Notes: generated by a model from the sequence alone, not told the origin. A stretch of 64,000 bases of DNA from Roseibium album (GCF_001404515.1 NZ_CXWE01000004.1:124001-188000), one strand, 5' to 3'; shown: positions 20,033 through 35,354, counted from the first letter of the stretch. Made by a program: numbers and translations.

Positions 20033-23000
20033 TTACTCGGCTGCACCCGTCATATCTTCCAGCAGGCCTTCAGCCGCGCTTTCTGAAGATTGCTGGCGCT
20101 GCGCTTCCTGGATCAGGTCATCGCGATGCGAGGCAATCTTGCGGATACGTTTCATGACCCCGCCGGTACCGGCCGGAATCAAACGGCCGACAATGACGTT
20201 TTCCTTCAGGCCGACAAGCGGATCGGTCTTGCCGTTGACCGCTGCATCGGTAAGGACACGGGTCGTTTCCTGGAACGACGCGGCAGAGAAGAACGACCGC
20301 GTCTGCAGAGATGCCTTGGTAATACCCAGCAGAACGGGAACACCTTTCGCGGGGTCCCGGGCATTGTCGATGGCCTTCTCGTTCGCTTCCTCGAAGTCGA
20401 TCTTGTCGATCTGTTCGCCCGAAAAGAACTCGGTATCGCCCGGATCGGTGATTTCGACTTTCTGCAGCATCTGGCGGACAATCACTTCGATGTGCTTGTC
20501 GTTGATGGTCACACCCTGCAGACGATAGACTTCCTGGATCTCATTGACGAGATAGGCAGCAAGTGCCTCCACGCCCTTGACAGCCAGAATGTCATGCGGT
20601 GCCGGGTTGCCGTCGAGAATGTACTCACCTTTTTCAATGGCATCGCCTTCCTGAAGGTGGAAGTGCTTGCCCTTCGGGATGAGATATTCGACGGGTTCCG
20701 CGCCATCCTCTGCCGGATCGATGATGATGCGACGCTTGTTCTTGTAGTCGCGGCCGAAACGGATCGTACCATCGATTTCAGCGATGATAGCATGATCCTT
20801 CGGACGGCGAGCTTCGAACAGTTCCGCAACTCGCGGCAGACCACCGGTGATGTCCTTGGTCTTGGCACTCTCCAGGGGAATACGCGCCAGGACGTCACCA
20901 GCTTTGACCGTGGAGCCAGGCTGAACGGACAGGATCGCATCCACGGACAGTATCAAGCGAGCATCGGATCCGCGCGAGTTTTTCGAAATCGTACCCTTGT
21001 CGTCCTTGATGACGATGGCAGGCTTGAGATCCGCACCACGCTGCGACGACCGCCAGTCGATGACGATACGCTTGGTGATACCGGTCGCCTCATCGGCAGT
21101 TTCCTGGACAGAAGCTCCGTCAACCAGATCTTCGAAGTCAACCACGCCGTCAACTTCCGCAAGCATCGGACGGGTGTAGGGATCCCATTCGGCAATCCGC
21201 TGACCGCGCTTGACCGCGTCACCTTCGTCGACATGCAGCTTGGAACCGTATGCGACACGGTGAACTGCACGCTCGTTTCCGTCGCTGTCGATAACAACGA
21301 TGGACATGTTGCGTACCATGGCAATGAGGTTGCCGTCGGAGTCGCGTTGCACCGACCGGTTCCGGATCTTGACCGTTCCGTCAACATTGGACTCGATGAA
21401 GGAGCTGTCGACGACCTGCGCCGTTCCGCCGATATGGAACGTACGCATGGTCAGCTGGGTGCCCGGTTCACCGATGGACTGTGCCGCGATGACGCCAACA
21501 GCTTCACCGAGGTTGACCGGCGTGCCACGTGCGAGGTCACGACCATAACAGGTTGCACAGACGCCGGTTTCGGTTTCACAGGTGAGAACCGAACGGATCT
21601 TGATCTGCTGGACCTTGGCTCCTTCGATCGCCTCGACATCCTTCTCGTCGATGAGCGTACCCCTGGGCACGATCACTTCGCCGGTCAGGTGGTTGACGAC
21701 GTCCTCTGCCGTCGTACGGCCGAGAACGCGCATGCCGAGAGAGGCAATGACATTACCGGCATCGACGATCGGTGCAACGGTGATGCCGCGTTCAGAGCCA
21801 CAATCCGGCTCCAGGATGATTGAATCCTGAGCAACGTCTACGAGACGACGGGTCAGATAACCCGAGTTCGCCGTTTTCAAGGCAGTGTCGGCCAGACCCT
21901 TGCGGGCACCGTGGGTGGAGTTGAAGTACTCCAGAACCGACAGGCCTTCCTTGAAGTTCGAGATAATCGGGTTTTCGATGATCGAACCGTCCGGCTTGGC
22001 CATCAGGCCGCGCATGCCGGCGAGCTGCTTCATCTGCTGTGGCGAACCACGCGCACCGGAGTGAGACATCATGTAGACCGAGTTCATCGGCTTTTGACGT
22101 CCTGTCTCGTCGTCGATCTGAACCGCCTTGATGCGCGCCATCATTTCATCAGCGATCTTGTCGGTGCATTTCGCCCAGGCATCGACAACCTTGTTGTACT
22201 TTTCGCCCTGGGTGATCAGACCGTCATTGTATTGCTGCTCGTATTCGGTCGCGAGCGACGAGGTTTCGGCAACCAGGTTCTGTTTGGTATCAGGAATGAC
22301 CATGTCGTCCATACCAAACGAAATGCCGGCATTACAGGCATTCTTGAAGCCGAGTTCCATGATCCGGTCGCAGAAAATAACCGTCTCCTTCTGACCGCAG
22401 GCACGGTAGACCGTGTCGATCATCTTGGAGATTTCCTTCTTGGTCATCAGCCTGTTGCAAGCTTCGAACGGGACTTCGAAGTGCTTGGGCAACAACTCGG
22501 CGATCAACATCCGACCAGGTGTCGTCTCGATGATCTCGGAAGTCGGGTTGCCGTCCGCATCAATGGACTTGTAACGACCCTTGATCTTGGTGTGCAGCGT
22601 GATGACCTTGTTGGCCAGCGCATGATGGATTTCACCGATATCACCGAAGGCCATGCCTTCGCCCGGTTCTCCCTCTGCCATGATGGAGAGGTAGTAAAGA
22701 CCGAGAACAATATCCTGCGACGGAACAATGATCGGACCACCGTTGGCCGGGTGCAGAATGTTGTTGGTGGACATCATCAGCGTACGCGCTTCAAGCTGGG
22801 CTTCCAGCGAAAGCGGCACGTGAACAGCCATCTGGTCACCGTCAAAGTCTGCATTGAACGCCGAACAGACGAGCGGATGCAGCTGGATGGCCTTGCCTTC
22901 GATCAGGGTCGGTTCGAACGCCTGGATACCGAGACGGTGAAGCGTCGGCGCACGGTTCAAAAGAACCGGGTGCTCGCGGATCACCTCGTCGAGAATATCC

Positions 23001-24232
23001 CAGACTTCCGGACGTTCCTTCTCCACAAGCTTCTTCGCCTGCTTGACGGTCGAAGAGAAACCCTTGGCGTCGAGGCGCGAATAGATGAAGGGCTTGAACA
23101 GTTCAAGTGCCATCTTCTTCGGCAGCCCGCACTGATGAAGTTTCAGCTCCGGGCCAACCGTGATCACCGAACGGCCGGAATAGTCGACGCGTTTGCCGAG
23201 CAGGTTCTGCCGGAAACGGCCCTGCTTGCCTTTCAGCATGTCGGACAACGACTTCAACGGACGCTTGTTGGCACCGGTGATGACGCGGCCGCGGCGACCG
23301 TTGTCGAACAGCGCGTCCACAGATTCCTGAAGCATACGCTTCTCGTTCCGGATAATGATGTCCGGAGCGCGCAATTCCATCAGGCGGCGCAAACGGTTGT
23401 TCCGGTTGATCACGCGACGGTAGAGATCGTTGAGGTCAGACGTCGCGAAACGTCCGCCATCGAGCGGCACCAGCGGACGCAGATCCGGTGGAATGACCGG
23501 GACAACCGTCATGATCATCCACTCCGGACGATTGCCGGATTCCATGAATGCCTCGATGACCTTCAAGCGCTTTGCCAGTTTCTTCGGCTTCAGCTCAGTG
23601 GTTGCTTCGGCGATTTCCTGGCGCAACTTTTCGCTTTCGCGCTCGAGATCCATGCTCATCAGGATTTCGCGGATCGCTTCGGCACCGATCATCGCCGTGA
23701 AGGCGTCTTCACCGTAGTCGTCCTGAGCGGCGACATAGTCTTCTTCGGAAAGAAGCTGATGCTGCTTGAGCGGGGTCAGACCCGGCTCGAGAACCACATA
23801 GTTCTCGAAATAAAGAACGCGTTCCAGATCCTTCAGTGTCATGTCAAGCAACAGACCGATGCGGCTCGGCAAGGACTTCAGGAACCAGATATGCGCAACC
23901 GGAGCGGCCAGTTCAATGTGGCCCATACGCTCGCGGCGAACCCTGGACAAGGTGACTTCAACGCCACACTTCTCGCAGATAACGCCTTTGTATTTCATGC
24001 GCTTGTACTTGCCGCAAAGGCACTCATAGTCCTTGATCGGGCCGAAGATACGTGCGCAGAACAGGCCGTCGCGTTCAGGCTTGAACGTACGGTAGTTGAT
24101 GGTCTCCGGCTTTTTGATTTCGCCGAAAGACCAGGACAAGATCTTTTCCGGGCTCGCAAGCGAAATCCGGATATTGTCGAAGGTCTGTGCGGGAGCCTGT
24201 TGATTAAACAGGTTCATGACCTCATGATTCAT
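20033..24232 (-). CDS. rpoC: DNA-directed RNA polymerase subunit beta'
   Basis: Catalytic subunit of RNA polymerase, 1399 residues. The N-terminal zinc ribbon [20 protein letters not shown], the catalytic NADFDGDQM, the bridge-helix/trigger-loop area ([20 protein letters not shown]) and the second zinc site ([15 protein letters not shown]) are all intact. I start at [12 protein letters not shown] (24232), preceded by AAGGAG. In-frame codons upstream lack support. It follows rpoB by 92 bases. Confidence 0.98.
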   Translation of the reverse strand: MNHEVMNLFNQQAPAQTFDNIRISLASPEKILSWSFGEIKKPETINYRTFKPERDGLFCARIFGPIKDYECLCGKYKRMKYKGVICEKCGVEVTLSRVRRERMGHIELAAPVAHIWFLKSLPSRIGLLLDMTLKDLERVLYFENYVVLEPGLTPLKQHQLLSEEDYVAAQDDYGEDAFTAMIGAEAIREILMSMDLERESEKLRQEIAEATTELKPKKLAKRLKVIEAFMESGNRPEWMIMTVVPVIPPDLRPLVPLDGGRFATSDLNDLYRRVINRNNRLRRLMELRAPDIIIRNEKRMLQESVDALFDNGRRGRVITGANKRPLKSLSDMLKGKQGRFRQNLLGKRVDYSGRSVITVGPELKLHQCGLPKKMALELFKPFIYSRLDAKGFSSTVKQAKKLVEKERPEVWDILDEVIREHPVLLNRAPTLHRLGIQAFEPTLIEGKAIQLHPLVCSAFNADFDGDQMAVHVPLSLEAQLEARTLMMSTNNILHPANGGPIIVPSQDIVLGLYYLSIMAEGEPGEGMAFGDIGEIHHALANKVITLHTKIKGRYKSIDADGNPTSEIIETTPGRMLIAELLPKHFEVPFEACNRLMTKKEISKMIDTVYRACGQKETVIFCDRIMELGFKNACNAGISFGMDDMVIPDTKQNLVAETSSLATEYEQQYNDGLITQGEKYNKVVDAWAKCTDKIADEMMARIKAVQIDDETGRQKPMNSVYMMSHSGARGSPQQMKQLAGMRGLMAKPDGSIIENPIISNFKEGLSVLEYFNSTHGARKGLADTALKTANSGYLTRRLVDVAQDSIILEPDCGSERGITVAPIVDAGNVIASLGMRVLGRTTAEDVVNHLTGEVIVPRGTLIDEKDVEAIEGAKVQQIKIRSVLTCETETGVCATCYGRDLARGTPVNLGEAVGVIAAQSIGEPGTQLTMRTFHIGGTAQVVDSSFIESNVDGTVKIRNRSVQRDSDGNLIAMVRNMSIVVIDSDGNERAVHRVAYGSKLHVDEGDAVKRGQRIAEWDPYTRPMLAEVDGVVDFEDLVDGASVQETADEATGITKRIVIDWRSSQRGADLKPAIVIKDDKGTISKNSRGSDARLILSVDAILSVQPGSTVKAGDVLARIPLESAKTKDITGGLPRVAELFEARRPKDHAIIAEIDGTIRFGRDYKNKRRIIIDPAEDGAEPVEYLIPKGKHFHLQEGDAIEKGEYILDGNPAPHDILAVKGVEALAAYLVNEIQEVYRLQGVTINDKHIEVIVRQMLQKVEITDPGDTEFFSGEQIDKIDFEEANEKAIDNARDPAKGVPVLLGITKASLQTRSFFSAASFQETTRVLTDAAVNGKTDPLVGLKENVIVGRLIPAGTGGVMKRIRKIASHRDDLIQEAQRQQSSESAAEGLLEDMTGAAE

Positions 24233-24324
24233 GATCCATCTCCTTCGATGCGCGGCCGGAGAGCGGGTCCAAACACCCCTCTCCGTGACCGGCATGCCAA
24301 GTCATATTGCGTCCGTTGACGGGA

Positions 24325-28464
<4,140 letters not shown>

Positions 28465-28693
28465 TGTCGCTCCTCGTATCGGCCGGGTAACGGCTTCCCG
28501 AAACGCCCCTTATCCAATCGGGCCGCCCTGCCCGGGCGCTTCGGAAAACCGTCCCCCAAGATCAACCTGCTGCAACCAAAGCGGAAAGGTTGACCGGGTT
28601 ATGGGGCCCAGGACACCTGACTCGCACGCCGCGAATCAACTTGCCCTAGTGGTGCATTTGCCCCGGAAACGGGTTGGACCCGCCGGGGCAACA

Positions 28694-28736
28694 AACGGTC
28701 CCGACAAACGGGACCGTTCAAAAGGCAAAAGCCTTT
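28694..28736 (-). promoter_or_regulatory. rplL-rpoB attenuator-like double hairpin
   Basis: Just past the rplL stop are a small AAAGGC/GCCTTT hairpin (28721-28736) and a strong 10-bp one (AACGGTCCCG/CGGGACCGTT, 28694-28718) followed by TGTTG. A leaky terminator between rplL and rpoB that lowers polymerase relative to ribosomal-protein output is known in enterobacteria; this is the expected place for one. The T-run is weak. Confidence 0.5.
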
Positions 28737-28737
28737 G

Positions 28738-29115
28738 TTACTTAAGCTCTACAGAAGCGCCTGCTTCTTCCAGCTTCTTCTTCAGCTCTTCAGACTCGTC
28801 CTTGGCAACGCCTTCCTTGACAGCCTTCGGAGCGGACTCGACGAGTTCCTTAGCTTCCTTCAGGCCAAGACCGGTAATTGCGCGGACTTCCTTGATGACG
28901 TTGATTTTCTTGTCACCAGCAGATGTCAGAACAACGTCAAATTCGGTTTTCTCTTCGGCAGCAGCAGCTTCACCGCCACCACCGGCAGCGGCAGCAACTG
29001 CAACCGGAGCTGCGGCAGAAACGCCCCACTTTTCTTCCAGAAGCTTGCTGAGTTCAGCAGCTTCCATGACGGTCAGTGCGGACAGTTCTTCTACGAGCTT
29101 TTCAAGATCAGCCAT
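28738..29115 (-). CDS. rplL: 50S ribosomal protein L7/L12
   Basis: Stalk protein that recruits translation GTPases, 125 residues. The N-terminal dimerisation domain is followed by an Ala/Gly hinge (about residues 36-53) and a C-terminal domain with [20 protein letters not shown], the factor-binding helix. It follows rplJ by about 60 bases. Confidence 0.98.
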   Translation of the reverse strand: MADLEKLVEELSALTVMEAAELSKLLEEKWGVSAAAPVAVAAAAGGGGEAAAAEEKTEFDVVLTSAGDKKINVIKEVRAITGLGLKEAKELVESAPKAVKEGVAKDESEELKKKLEEAGASVELK

Positions 29116-29176
29116 TTTTCTCAGTACCTTAAATTCGAACCAGTGTTGGTTTCGTTAGACAGTGTGTTTGGACGCC

Positions 29177-29695
29177 TTATGCGGCTTCGTCCTTGTCGGC
29201 ATACGCGCCGAAGACGCGGGCGAGCTGCCCGGCCGGTGCGTTGACTACCTGAGCAATCCGGGAAGCCGGGGTCTGGATCATGCCAACCAGTTTCGCGCGC
29301 AGCTCATCGAGCGACGGCATGGTTGCCAGAGACTTGACGCCTTCCGGGTTCAGATTGGTCGTTCCAAGAGCACCGCCAAGAATTTCCAACTTGTTGTTGG
29401 CTTTGGCGAAATCGACAGCTGCTTTCGGTGCTGCTACCGGATCGTCTGAATAGACGAGTACGGTAGGGCCCTGAAACAGGTCGGAGAGATGCTCAAGGTC
29501 GGTGCCTTCAAGGGCGAGTTTCACAAGGCGGTTTTTTGCGACTTTTACAGAACCGCCGGCTTCACGCACAGATGCCCGCAATGCAGTCATCTGAGCAACC
29601 GAAAGACCTGCATAGTGCGCGACAACAACGACGCCGGTGTCAGCCAGCTCGGCGTTGAGAGCCGTCACGAACTCGTGCTTTTCCGCTCTTTCCAC
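29177..29695 (-). CDS. rplJ: 50S ribosomal protein L10
   Basis: Stalk base protein carrying L7/L12 dimers, 172 residues. It has [18 protein letters not shown] and the C-terminal helix. I place the start at a GTG (29695; [14 protein letters not shown]), preceded by GGAGAAGG, the usual family start. The open frame continues upstream through the leader RNA but shows no L10 sequence there. Confidence 0.95.
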   Translation of the reverse strand: MERAEKHEFVTALNAELADTGVVVVAHYAGLSVAQMTALRASVREAGGSVKVAKNRLVKLALEGTDLEHLSDLFQGPTVLVYSDDPVAAPKAAVDFAKANNKLEILGGALGTTNLNPEGVKSLATMPSLDELRAKLVGMIQTPASRIAQVVNAPAGQLARVFGAYADKDEAA

Positions 29696-29884
29696 TTGCC
29701 TTCTCCATTTGGTGGCGTTGCCGCCACCGGTTACCTTTGCCGCACTCGGTCGGTTCCGAACCCGGAACCGCCTCAAGGGCGACGCTCAGGGTCCTGTCCC
29801 CTCACCTTCACGCAGAACGCGCGGCAAGGTCTGGTTCGAACCTGGTTTTCCGCAATCGCGGAGAATTCGGTTCTCACCCATCTA

Positions 29885-29923
29885 TGCAGGCCGTTTGCTT
29901 AAGCCGGTCTCCCGGCACCTGCA
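29885..29923 (-). ncRNA. L10 leader-like element in the rplJ 5' region
   Basis: Within the 312-base gap before rplJ, TGCAGG/CCTGCA arms close a loop containing GCCGGGAGACCGGCTTAAGC. This resembles the conserved kink-turn core of the bacterial ribosomal L10 leader that L10-L12 binds to repress its own translation. The position, about 190 bases upstream of the start, fits. A covariance-model match would settle it. Confidence 0.6.
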
Positions 29924-29938
29924 GTCTCGGACAGGGCA

Positions 29939-29981
29939 ACCCGGCAGCGAACCGCCGGGTCTATTCGGCCTTTCGGCCGAA
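29939..29981 (-). other. Two adjacent hairpins after rplA
   Basis: TTCGGCC/GGCCGAA (29964-29981) and ACCCGGC/GCCGGGT (29939-29960) lie back to back just after the rplA stop. Neither is followed by a T-run. They may separate rplKA from rplJL mRNA by processing, or form part of the leader structure. Confidence 0.4.
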
Positions 29982-30007
29982 ATCTTTACTCAACCCGGTC
30001 TCCCGGA

Positions 30008-30706
30008 TTATTCGCCTGAAATGCTGGCGAGATCGATTTTCACGCCCGGGCCCATCGTGGAGGACACGGCAATACGCTTCATGTAGGAACCCTTGGCACC
30101 GGACGGCTTGGCCTTTTGAACCGCGTCAACCAGAGCCTTTACGTTCTGGGAGATCGCTTCTTCGCTAAAGGACACCTTGCCGACACCGGCATGAACGATA
30201 CCGGCTTTTTCAACACGGAATTGCACCGCACCGCCCTTGGCATCATTGACAGCAGCCTTGACGTCCGGGGTCACGGTTCCGACCTTCGGGTTCGGCATCA
30301 GGCCACGCGGGCCGAGCACCTTGCCAAGACGGCCAACCAGCGGCATCATGTCAGGCGTTGCGATGCAGCGATCAAAATCGATCTTGCCGCCCTGCACTTC
30401 CTGAACCAGCTCTTCGGCACCGACAACGTCTGCACCGGCTGCTTTCGCTTCGTCAGCCTTGTCACCGCGAGCAAAAACCGCAACGCGAACATTCTTGCCT
30501 GTTCCGTTCGGCAGAACACATACGCCGCGGACCATCTGGTCTGCGTGGCGCGGATCCACACCGAGATTGATCGCAACTTCGACGGTTTCGTCGAACTTGG
30601 TCTTGGAACGCCCCTTCACGAGGCCGATCGCCTCGTCAAGAGAATAAAGCTTGTTCCGGTCAAGGCCTTCACGAGCGGCCGAGATACGTTTTCCAACCTT
30701 CGCCAT
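30008..30706 (-). CDS. rplA: 50S ribosomal protein L1
   Basis: L1-stalk protein that handles the exiting E-site tRNA, 232 residues. Conserved text includes [40 protein letters not shown] and [20 protein letters not shown]. It lies four bases after rplK and in most bacteria represses that operon. Confidence 0.98.
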   Translation of the reverse strand: MAKVGKRISAAREGLDRNKLYSLDEAIGLVKGRSKTKFDETVEVAINLGVDPRHADQMVRGVCVLPNGTGKNVRVAVFARGDKADEAKAAGADVVGAEELVQEVQGGKIDFDRCIATPDMMPLVGRLGKVLGPRGLMPNPKVGTVTPDVKAAVNDAKGGAVQFRVEKAGIVHAGVGKVSFSEEAISQNVKALVDAVQKAKPSGAKGSYMKRIAVSSTMGPGVKIDLASISGE

Positions 30707-30710
30707 GATC

Positions 30711-31139
30711 TTACTCCGTTACCTCAAAGCCCATGGAGCGGGCGGAGCCTTCAACCATCAGCATTGCTGCGTCGACGTCATTGGCGTTCAGGTCCTTCAT
30801 CTTGGCTTCGGCGATTTCTTTCACCTGCGCCCTGGTCACGGAACCCACGGTGCCGCGACCCGGTGTTCCGGAACCCTTCGGCAGCTTGGCAGCCTTCTTC
30901 AGGAAGAAGCTGACCGGAGCCGTCTTCACTTCGAAAGTGAAGGACTTGTCCGAGTAGTACGTGATCACGGTCGGGCACGGAGCACCCTTTTCAACATCCT
31001 GGGTCTGCGCGTTGAACGCCTTGCAGAATTCCATGATGTTCAGACCACGCTGACCAAGCGCCGGACCAATGGGCGGCGACGGAGTAGCGGAGCCTGCCGG
31101 CACCTGAAGCTTCAGGAAGCCTTGAACTTTTTTCGCCAT
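30711..31139 (-). CDS. rplK: 50S ribosomal protein L11
   Basis: GTPase-centre protein, also needed for RelA activation, 142 residues. It starts [20 protein letters not shown] after [27 protein letters not shown] and the C-terminal [16 protein letters not shown] are intact. An in-frame Met four codons upstream overlaps the ribosome binding site. Confidence 0.98.
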   Translation of the reverse strand: MAKKVQGFLKLQVPAGSATPSPPIGPALGQRGLNIMEFCKAFNAQTQDVEKGAPCPTVITYYSDKSFTFEVKTAPVSFFLKKAAKLPKGSGTPGRGTVGSVTRAQVKEIAEAKMKDLNANDVDAAMLMVEGSARSMGFEVTE

Positions 31140-31312
31140 CATTCTCTCCAATCATTCGCAGCTGAACGGCGATCCAGCTGGTTGGGAGTGGTGGTCCGGC
31201 CCCTCGTCGACATCCGGCGAAGAATGTCAGAACCTTCCACCGATTTTTCCCGGAAACCGGCCACAGGGACCTGATACCGGGCACTCAAACCGCCCCTCGG
31301 GACGGCAAACGG

Positions 31313-31843
31313 TCAGAGCTTGTCGACCTGACCGAATTCCAGTTCCACCGGCGTTGCTCTTCCGAAGATGGAAACCGCCACCTTGAGGCGCGCCCGCTCG
31401 TCGTCAACTTCCTCGACAAGACCGGAGAACGAAGCAAACGGCCCATCGGACACGCGCACCTGCTCGCCAACCTCGAAGCTGACCGACGGCTTCGGCCTGT
31501 CAACGCCTTCCTGCACCTGATTTATGATGCGAAGCGCTTCTTTTTCCGGAATCGGCATCGGCTTCTGGTCCGCACCGAGGAACCCGGTCACCTTCGGCGT
31601 ATCCTTGATCAGGTGGAACGCCTCGTTGGTCATGTCCATTTTCACCAGGACGTAGCCGGGAAAAAACTTGCGCTCGGCATCGACCTTGCGGCCGCGGCGC
31701 ACTTCGACAACCTTTTCCATGGGAACGAGGATTTCCTCAAACAGATCGGTCAACCCTTTCTGCTCGGCCTTCTCGCGGATGGAATCGGCGACCTTTTTCT
31801 CAAAATTGGAATAGGCATGCACAATATACCAGCGCTTGGCCAT
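31313..31843 (-). CDS. nusG: Transcription termination/antitermination factor NusG
   Basis: RNA-polymerase-bound elongation factor that couples to Rho or to ribosomal S10, 176 residues. [20 protein letters not shown] opens the NGN domain. The C-terminal KOW domain contains [21 protein letters not shown]. The frame runs upstream across the gap and secE, but family length fixes the start at 31843. Confidence 0.97.
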   Translation of the reverse strand: MAKRWYIVHAYSNFEKKVADSIREKAEQKGLTDLFEEILVPMEKVVEVRRGRKVDAERKFFPGYVLVKMDMTNEAFHLIKDTPKVTGFLGADQKPMPIPEKEALRIINQVQEGVDRPKPSVSFEVGEQVRVSDGPFASFSGLVEEVDDERARLKVAVSIFGRATPVELEFGQVDKL

Positions 31844-31896
31844 GGTTCTCAGTTCCGTTTCTTGTTCTTGTCTACAAACCGGACGGTCGGTCTTAC

Positions 31897-32094
31897 TCAG
31901 CCGCCGACACCCAGAAGAGCACCTATCCCCCAGCTCATCAGCTGATCGGCCAGGAGAAAGAAAATCGAAGCGATCAGCACCATGACGAACACCATGGCGG
32001 TGGTCACGGCTGTTTCCTTGCGCGTCGGCCACGTCACCTTGGACGTTTCAGCGCGTACTTCCTGGATAAATTTAAAGGGATTGGTCTTCGCCAT
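31897..32094 (-). CDS. secE: Protein translocase subunit SecE
   Basis: Essential clamp subunit of SecYEG, 65 residues, with one membrane segment. The amphipathic motif [19 protein letters not shown] precedes the hydrophobic helix ([25 protein letters not shown] segment). It is the short form lacking the two extra N-terminal helices. It lies 53 bases upstream of nusG. Confidence 0.97.
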   Translation of the reverse strand: MAKTNPFKFIQEVRAETSKVTWPTRKETAVTTAMVFVMVLIASIFFLLADQLMSWGIGALLGVGG

Positions 32095-32198
32095 TCCGGT
32101 TCCGGTCTGTTAAATACGAGTGGGCGCGCGAAAAATCTTCGCGCGCCTCACTCGAGGAAACTGTTTAAGCCCTCGAGGCAGATTAATCAAGAGCAAAT

Positions 32199-32274
32199 TG
32201 GCAGGGGCAGCAGGGTTCGAACCCGCGACCTACGGTTTTGGAGACCGTCGCTCTACCAGCTGAGCTATACCCCT
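32199..32274 (-). tRNA. tRNA-Trp (CCA anticodon)
   Basis: The 76-base cloverleaf starts AGGGGTA, has the D-arm GCTCAGCTGGTAGAGC, the anticodon loop CTCCAAA and the T-loop TTCGAAC, and ends TGCCCCT-G-CCA with CCA encoded. It lies between tuf copy 2 and secE, the usual place for tRNA-Trp. Confidence 0.97.
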
Positions 32275-32344
32275 TCAGAGGATCGCCGACGCGACCTTGC
32301 TCCTGATACCCTCTGAAGCCACGCATCGCAAGACTTAAGAGGGA

Positions 32345-32373
32345 CGGTTGCCGGGTACAAGACCCGGCAACCG
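32345..32373 (-). terminator. Strong hairpin after tuf copy 2
   Basis: A perfect 12-bp stem (CGGTTGCCGGGT/ACCCGGCAACCG) with a 5-base loop lies 9 bases past the tuf stop. Only TCCCTCTT follows, so it may be a partial terminator or a 3'-end stabiliser ahead of tRNA-Trp. Confidence 0.55.
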
Positions 32374-32381
32374 AATTCATC

Positions 32382-33572
32382 TTATTCGATGATGGATGCG
32401 ACGACGCCTGCGCCGACGGTACGGCCACCTTCGCGGATCGCGAAGCGCAGGCCTTCTTCCATGGCGATCGGCACGATCAGTTCAACGTCAACGGAGACGT
32501 TGTCGCCAGGCATCACCATTTCCGTGCCTTCCGGCAAGGACACCACACCCGTCACGTCCGTCGTACGGAAGTAGAACTGCGGGCGGTAGTTGGTGAAGAA
32601 CGGCGTATGACGGCCACCTTCTTCCTTGGTGAGGATGTAAGCCTCGGCCTTGAACTTCGTGTGCGGGGTAACGGAACCCGGCTTGCAAAGAACCTGGCCG
32701 CGCTCAACTTCCTCGCGGCCAACGCCGCGGATCAGCGCACCGATGTTGTCGCCGGCTTCGCCGCTGTCCAGCAGCTTGCGGAACATTTCAACGCCGGTAA
32801 CCGTCGTCTTGGTGGTGTCCTTGATGCCGACGATCTCGACTTCTTCACCCACCTTGACGATACCGCGCTCAACACGACCGGTCACAACAGTACCGCGGCC
32901 GGAGATCGAGAACACGTCTTCGATCGGCATCAGGAACGGCAGATCCTTCGGACGATCGGGCGTCGGGATGTACTCGTCGACCTGCGCCATCAGCTCGCGG
33001 ATCGCGTCACGGCCGATCGCCGCATCGCGGTTCTCGACAGCTGCAAGCGCTGAACCCTTGACGATCGGAATGTCGTCGCCCGGGTACTCGTAGGAAGCCA
33101 GCAATTCGCGGATTTCCATCTCGACAAGCTCAAGAAGCTCTTCATCGTCGACCTGGTCGACCTTGTTCATGAAAACAACAAGAGCCGGAACGCCAACCTG
33201 ACGGGCAAGCAGGATGTGCTCGCGCGTCTGCGGCATCGGGCCGTCTGCTGAAGACACGACAAGGATCGCGCCGTCCATCTGCGCGGCACCCGTGATCATG
33301 TTCTTCACGTAGTCGGCATGGCCCGGGCAGTCAACGTGAGCGTAGTGACGGTTTTCCGTCTCGTACTCAACGTGTGCCGTGGAGATCGTGATACCGCGTG
33401 CCTTTTCTTCAGGCGCGCCGTCAATCTCGTCATAGGCTTTTGCTTCGGCGCCGCCAGTTTCGGCAAGCGTCATCGTGATTGCAGCAGTCAGCGTCGTCTT
33501 GCCATGGTCAACGTGGCCAATCGTGCCAATGTTAACGTGCGGCTTGTTGCGCTCAAATTTTTCCTTCGCCAT
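32382..33572 (-). CDS. tuf: Elongation factor Tu, copy 2
   Basis: Second EF-Tu gene, 396 residues, with the same protein as copy 1 ([17 protein letters not shown] motifs). Along the whole reading frame I find a single base difference from copy 1, the synonymous AAC at Asn14. Similarity stops immediately outside the gene on both sides, pointing to gene conversion. It is embedded in the tRNA-Tyr/tRNA-Gly/tuf/tRNA-Trp/secE cluster. Confidence 0.99.
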   Translation of the reverse strand: MAKEKFERNKPHVNIGTIGHVDHGKTTLTAAITMTLAETGGAEAKAYDEIDGAPEEKARGITISTAHVEYETENRHYAHVDCPGHADYVKNMITGAAQMDGAILVVSSADGPMPQTREHILLARQVGVPALVVFMNKVDQVDDEELLELVEMEIRELLASYEYPGDDIPIVKGSALAAVENRDAAIGRDAIRELMAQVDEYIPTPDRPKDLPFLMPIEDVFSISGRGTVVTGRVERGIVKVGEEVEIVGIKDTTKTTVTGVEMFRKLLDSGEAGDNIGALIRGVGREEVERGQVLCKPGSVTPHTKFKAEAYILTKEEGGRHTPFFTNYRPQFYFRTTDVTGVVSLPEGTEMVMPGDNVSVDVELIVPIAMEEGLRFAIREGGRTVGAGVVASIIE

Positions 33573-33741
33573 CGGCGTCGCTCTCTGTCCAATACTCGGT
33601 TCGGTCGATACAGGCTCGAGGCGGGACGCACCCCGACGCCTTGGACAGATCCGCGAGCGACGTTTTGCTTCCCGTAGAACTATGTTCAGGATTTCCGGGC
33701 GAAAGAGCCTTCCGTTCCGGATATTCCGGTATGCCCCTTGA

Positions 33742-33815
33742 TGGAGCGGGTGAAGGGAATCGAACCCTCGTCGTCAGCTTGGAAGGCTGCTGCTCTACCA
33801 TTGAGCTACACCCGC
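33742..33815 (-). tRNA. tRNA-Gly (TCC anticodon)
   Basis: The 74-base cloverleaf begins GCGGGTG, has the D-arm GCTCAATGGTAGAGC, the anticodon loop CTTCCAA and the T-loop TTCGATT, and ends CACCCGC-T-CCA with encoded CCA. It lies between tRNA-Tyr and tuf copy 2. Confidence 0.97.
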
Positions 33816-33837
33816 ACAACGAGAGAATCAGGAACGA

Positions 33838-33922
33838 TGGTGGAGGAGGTTGGATTCGAACCAACGTAGGCATAGCCAACGGATTTACAGTCCGTCCCCT
33901 TTAGCCACTCGGGCACTCCTCC
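33838..33922 (-). tRNA. tRNA-Tyr (GTA anticodon)
   Basis: The 85-base class II tRNA begins GGAGGAG, has the anticodon loop CTGTAAA, a long variable arm and the T-loop TTCGAAT, and ends CTCCTCC-A-CCA. It is the first gene of the tRNA-tuf-secE-nusG transcription unit. Confidence 0.97.
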
Positions 33923-34005
33923 ATCTCGTCCTGCTTCACGCCGAAGCGATCAGGATGGCTTACCGGAAAGCCCATCCAAAAGGGGCGAGCAATCCCGTGG
34001 CGCGT

Positions 34006-34034
34006 GTTATGCAGATGCCAACCTGCCCTGTCAA
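34006..34034 (-). promoter_or_regulatory. Promoter of the tRNA-Tyr/tuf unit
   Basis: A consensus TTGACA (-35, 34029-34034) is separated by 17 bases from CATAAC (-10, 34006-34011), about 80 bases upstream of tRNA-Tyr. The 408-base gap to the divergent MarR gene otherwise shows no coding sequence. Confidence 0.7.
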
Positions 34035-34312
34035 CGCCGATTTTGCAAAGAAATGAACAAAATCAACGAGACGCCCGAAACTGCCGCTTCGTGCGCTTAA
34101 GATTACCCCGGCTACCAGTTTCTCAAGATTGTCGACATGCGCGCTGATTGTCACGGAATCCCGGCATTTTTCCCGCGTTTTGCAAGTTTTTTCTGCGCGG
34201 ACCTGTGGACAAGTCCAAGGTAGCGCGAATGCCTCCGGTTTCCATGAAGTTCGCGTATGCGGTGCACAAGCACCGGTAAATCCATGCGATTCAGCTTGCT
34301 GGCACAATTCAG

Positions 34313-34330
34313 TTGTTGTACCTACAACAA
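34313..34330. promoter_or_regulatory. Perfect palindrome, likely MarR operator
   Basis: TTGTTGTA-CC-TACAACAA is an 8+8 bp perfect inverted repeat that ends at the base before the ATG of the MarR gene. Its length and arm spacing fit a MarR dimer site and imply autoregulation by blocking transcription or translation start. Confidence 0.65.
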
Positions 34331-34828
34331 ATGACACCCGCACTGAACGATATCGACTTTGCCGACATGGGCCGCACCTGCCTCGGCCACGCGGCGCGGC
34401 GCACGGCAAACCTTCTGACGCGGCACTACAATCGTCACATGGCGGCGCTCGGGTTGGAATTGACGCAGGCCCAGCTTCTGGCGGTCATAGCAGACGGCAC
34501 CGCACCCTCCGCATCAGCGATTGCCCGCTATCTCGGCATCGACCGGTCGACGCTCGCCCGCAATCTGCGCCCCCTGGAAGCAGCCGGCCTGATCCGCCGC
34601 CGGGAAACGAAGGGACGCACGGTCCTTCCGATCCTCACGCCGGCCGGCGAGCAAAAGGTCGTCGAAATCCATCAAAGATGGCTGGCCGCCCAGGCGGAAC
34701 TGAGCGCCATGCTCGGGCCGGAGGGTGCCGACGCGGTTCGCTCGCACATGTCAGCCCTGCGCAAGGCGGTCCACATTCTGGAAGACAACGACCGGACAGC
34801 AGTCCCCTCACCGTCCCGCCGGGACTGA
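34331..34828 (+). CDS. MarR-family transcriptional regulator
   Basis: A 165-residue winged-helix repressor. The HTH reads LELTQAQLLAVIADGTAPSA through ARYLGIDRSTLARNLRPLEAAGL, and the wing is RRRETKGRTVLPILTPAGE. The start at 34331 (MTPALNDIDF) follows immediately after a perfect palindrome; a TTG at 34313 in frame would encode the palindrome and is less likely. The PaaI-type thioesterase begins 23 bases downstream, so the pair is probably co-transcribed and derepressed by an aromatic or acyl-CoA-type ligand (inference). Confidence 0.9.
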   Translation: MTPALNDIDFADMGRTCLGHAARRTANLLTRHYNRHMAALGLELTQAQLLAVIADGTAPSASAIARYLGIDRSTLARNLRPLEAAGLIRRRETKGRTVLPILTPAGEQKVVEIHQRWLAAQAELSAMLGPEGADAVRSHMSALRKAVHILEDNDRTAVPSPSRRD

Positions 34829-34850
34829 ACGCCATTTTCAAGGACATCTC

Positions 34851-35354
34851 ATGAGCGACACGGAAACCATCACCGAAAACGGCAAGACCCATGAAATCGG
34901 CGCGTTGCCGAAATCCGCCTTTGCTACGATGACCGGCCTCGACATATTCGAACGCATGATGGCCGGTGACCTGCCGGCACCCCCCATCATGATTCATTCC
35001 AATATAAGAATGAAGGAATTCGAAGAAGGACGCGCGGTCTTTACCGGGCTACCGGCGAAAGAATTTCTCAACCCGCTCGGAACTGTTCACGGTGGCTGGA
35101 TTTCGACCCTGATAGACACGGCACTCAGCTGCGCCGTCCACACCACCTTGAAGCCCGGCGAGTTCTATACGACCACGTCCCTCAATGTAAACATGGTCCG
35201 CCCGCTTCATCCCGGCAGCGGCGAAGTTGTCTGTGAGGGCCGAATCGTCCACCGCGGCTCGAGACTGGCAACATCGGAAGGCGATTTGCGGGACGGCAAG
35301 GGCAAGCTGATCGCCCACGGCACCGTCAGCTGCATGATTCTAAAGCCGTCTTGA
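34851..35354 (+). CDS. PaaI-family hotdog-fold thioesterase
   Basis: Probable acyl-CoA thioesterase, 167 residues. The hotdog signature NPLGTVHGGWISTLIDTALSCA at about residues 75-96 includes the HGG motif and the downstream Asp used by PaaI/4HBT-type enzymes, and YTTTSLNVNMVRP is the conserved second strand. It starts at ATG 34851 with AAGGA upstream, 23 bases after the MarR gene. The acyl group is unknown. No phenylacetate or other CoA-ester pathway lies nearby. Confidence 0.88.
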   Translation: MSDTETITENGKTHEIGALPKSAFATMTGLDIFERMMAGDLPAPPIMIHSNIRMKEFEEGRAVFTGLPAKEFLNPLGTVHGGWISTLIDTALSCAVHTTLKPGEFYTTTSLNVNMVRPLHPGSGEVVCEGRIVHRGSRLATSEGDLRDGKGKLIAHGTVSCMILKPS

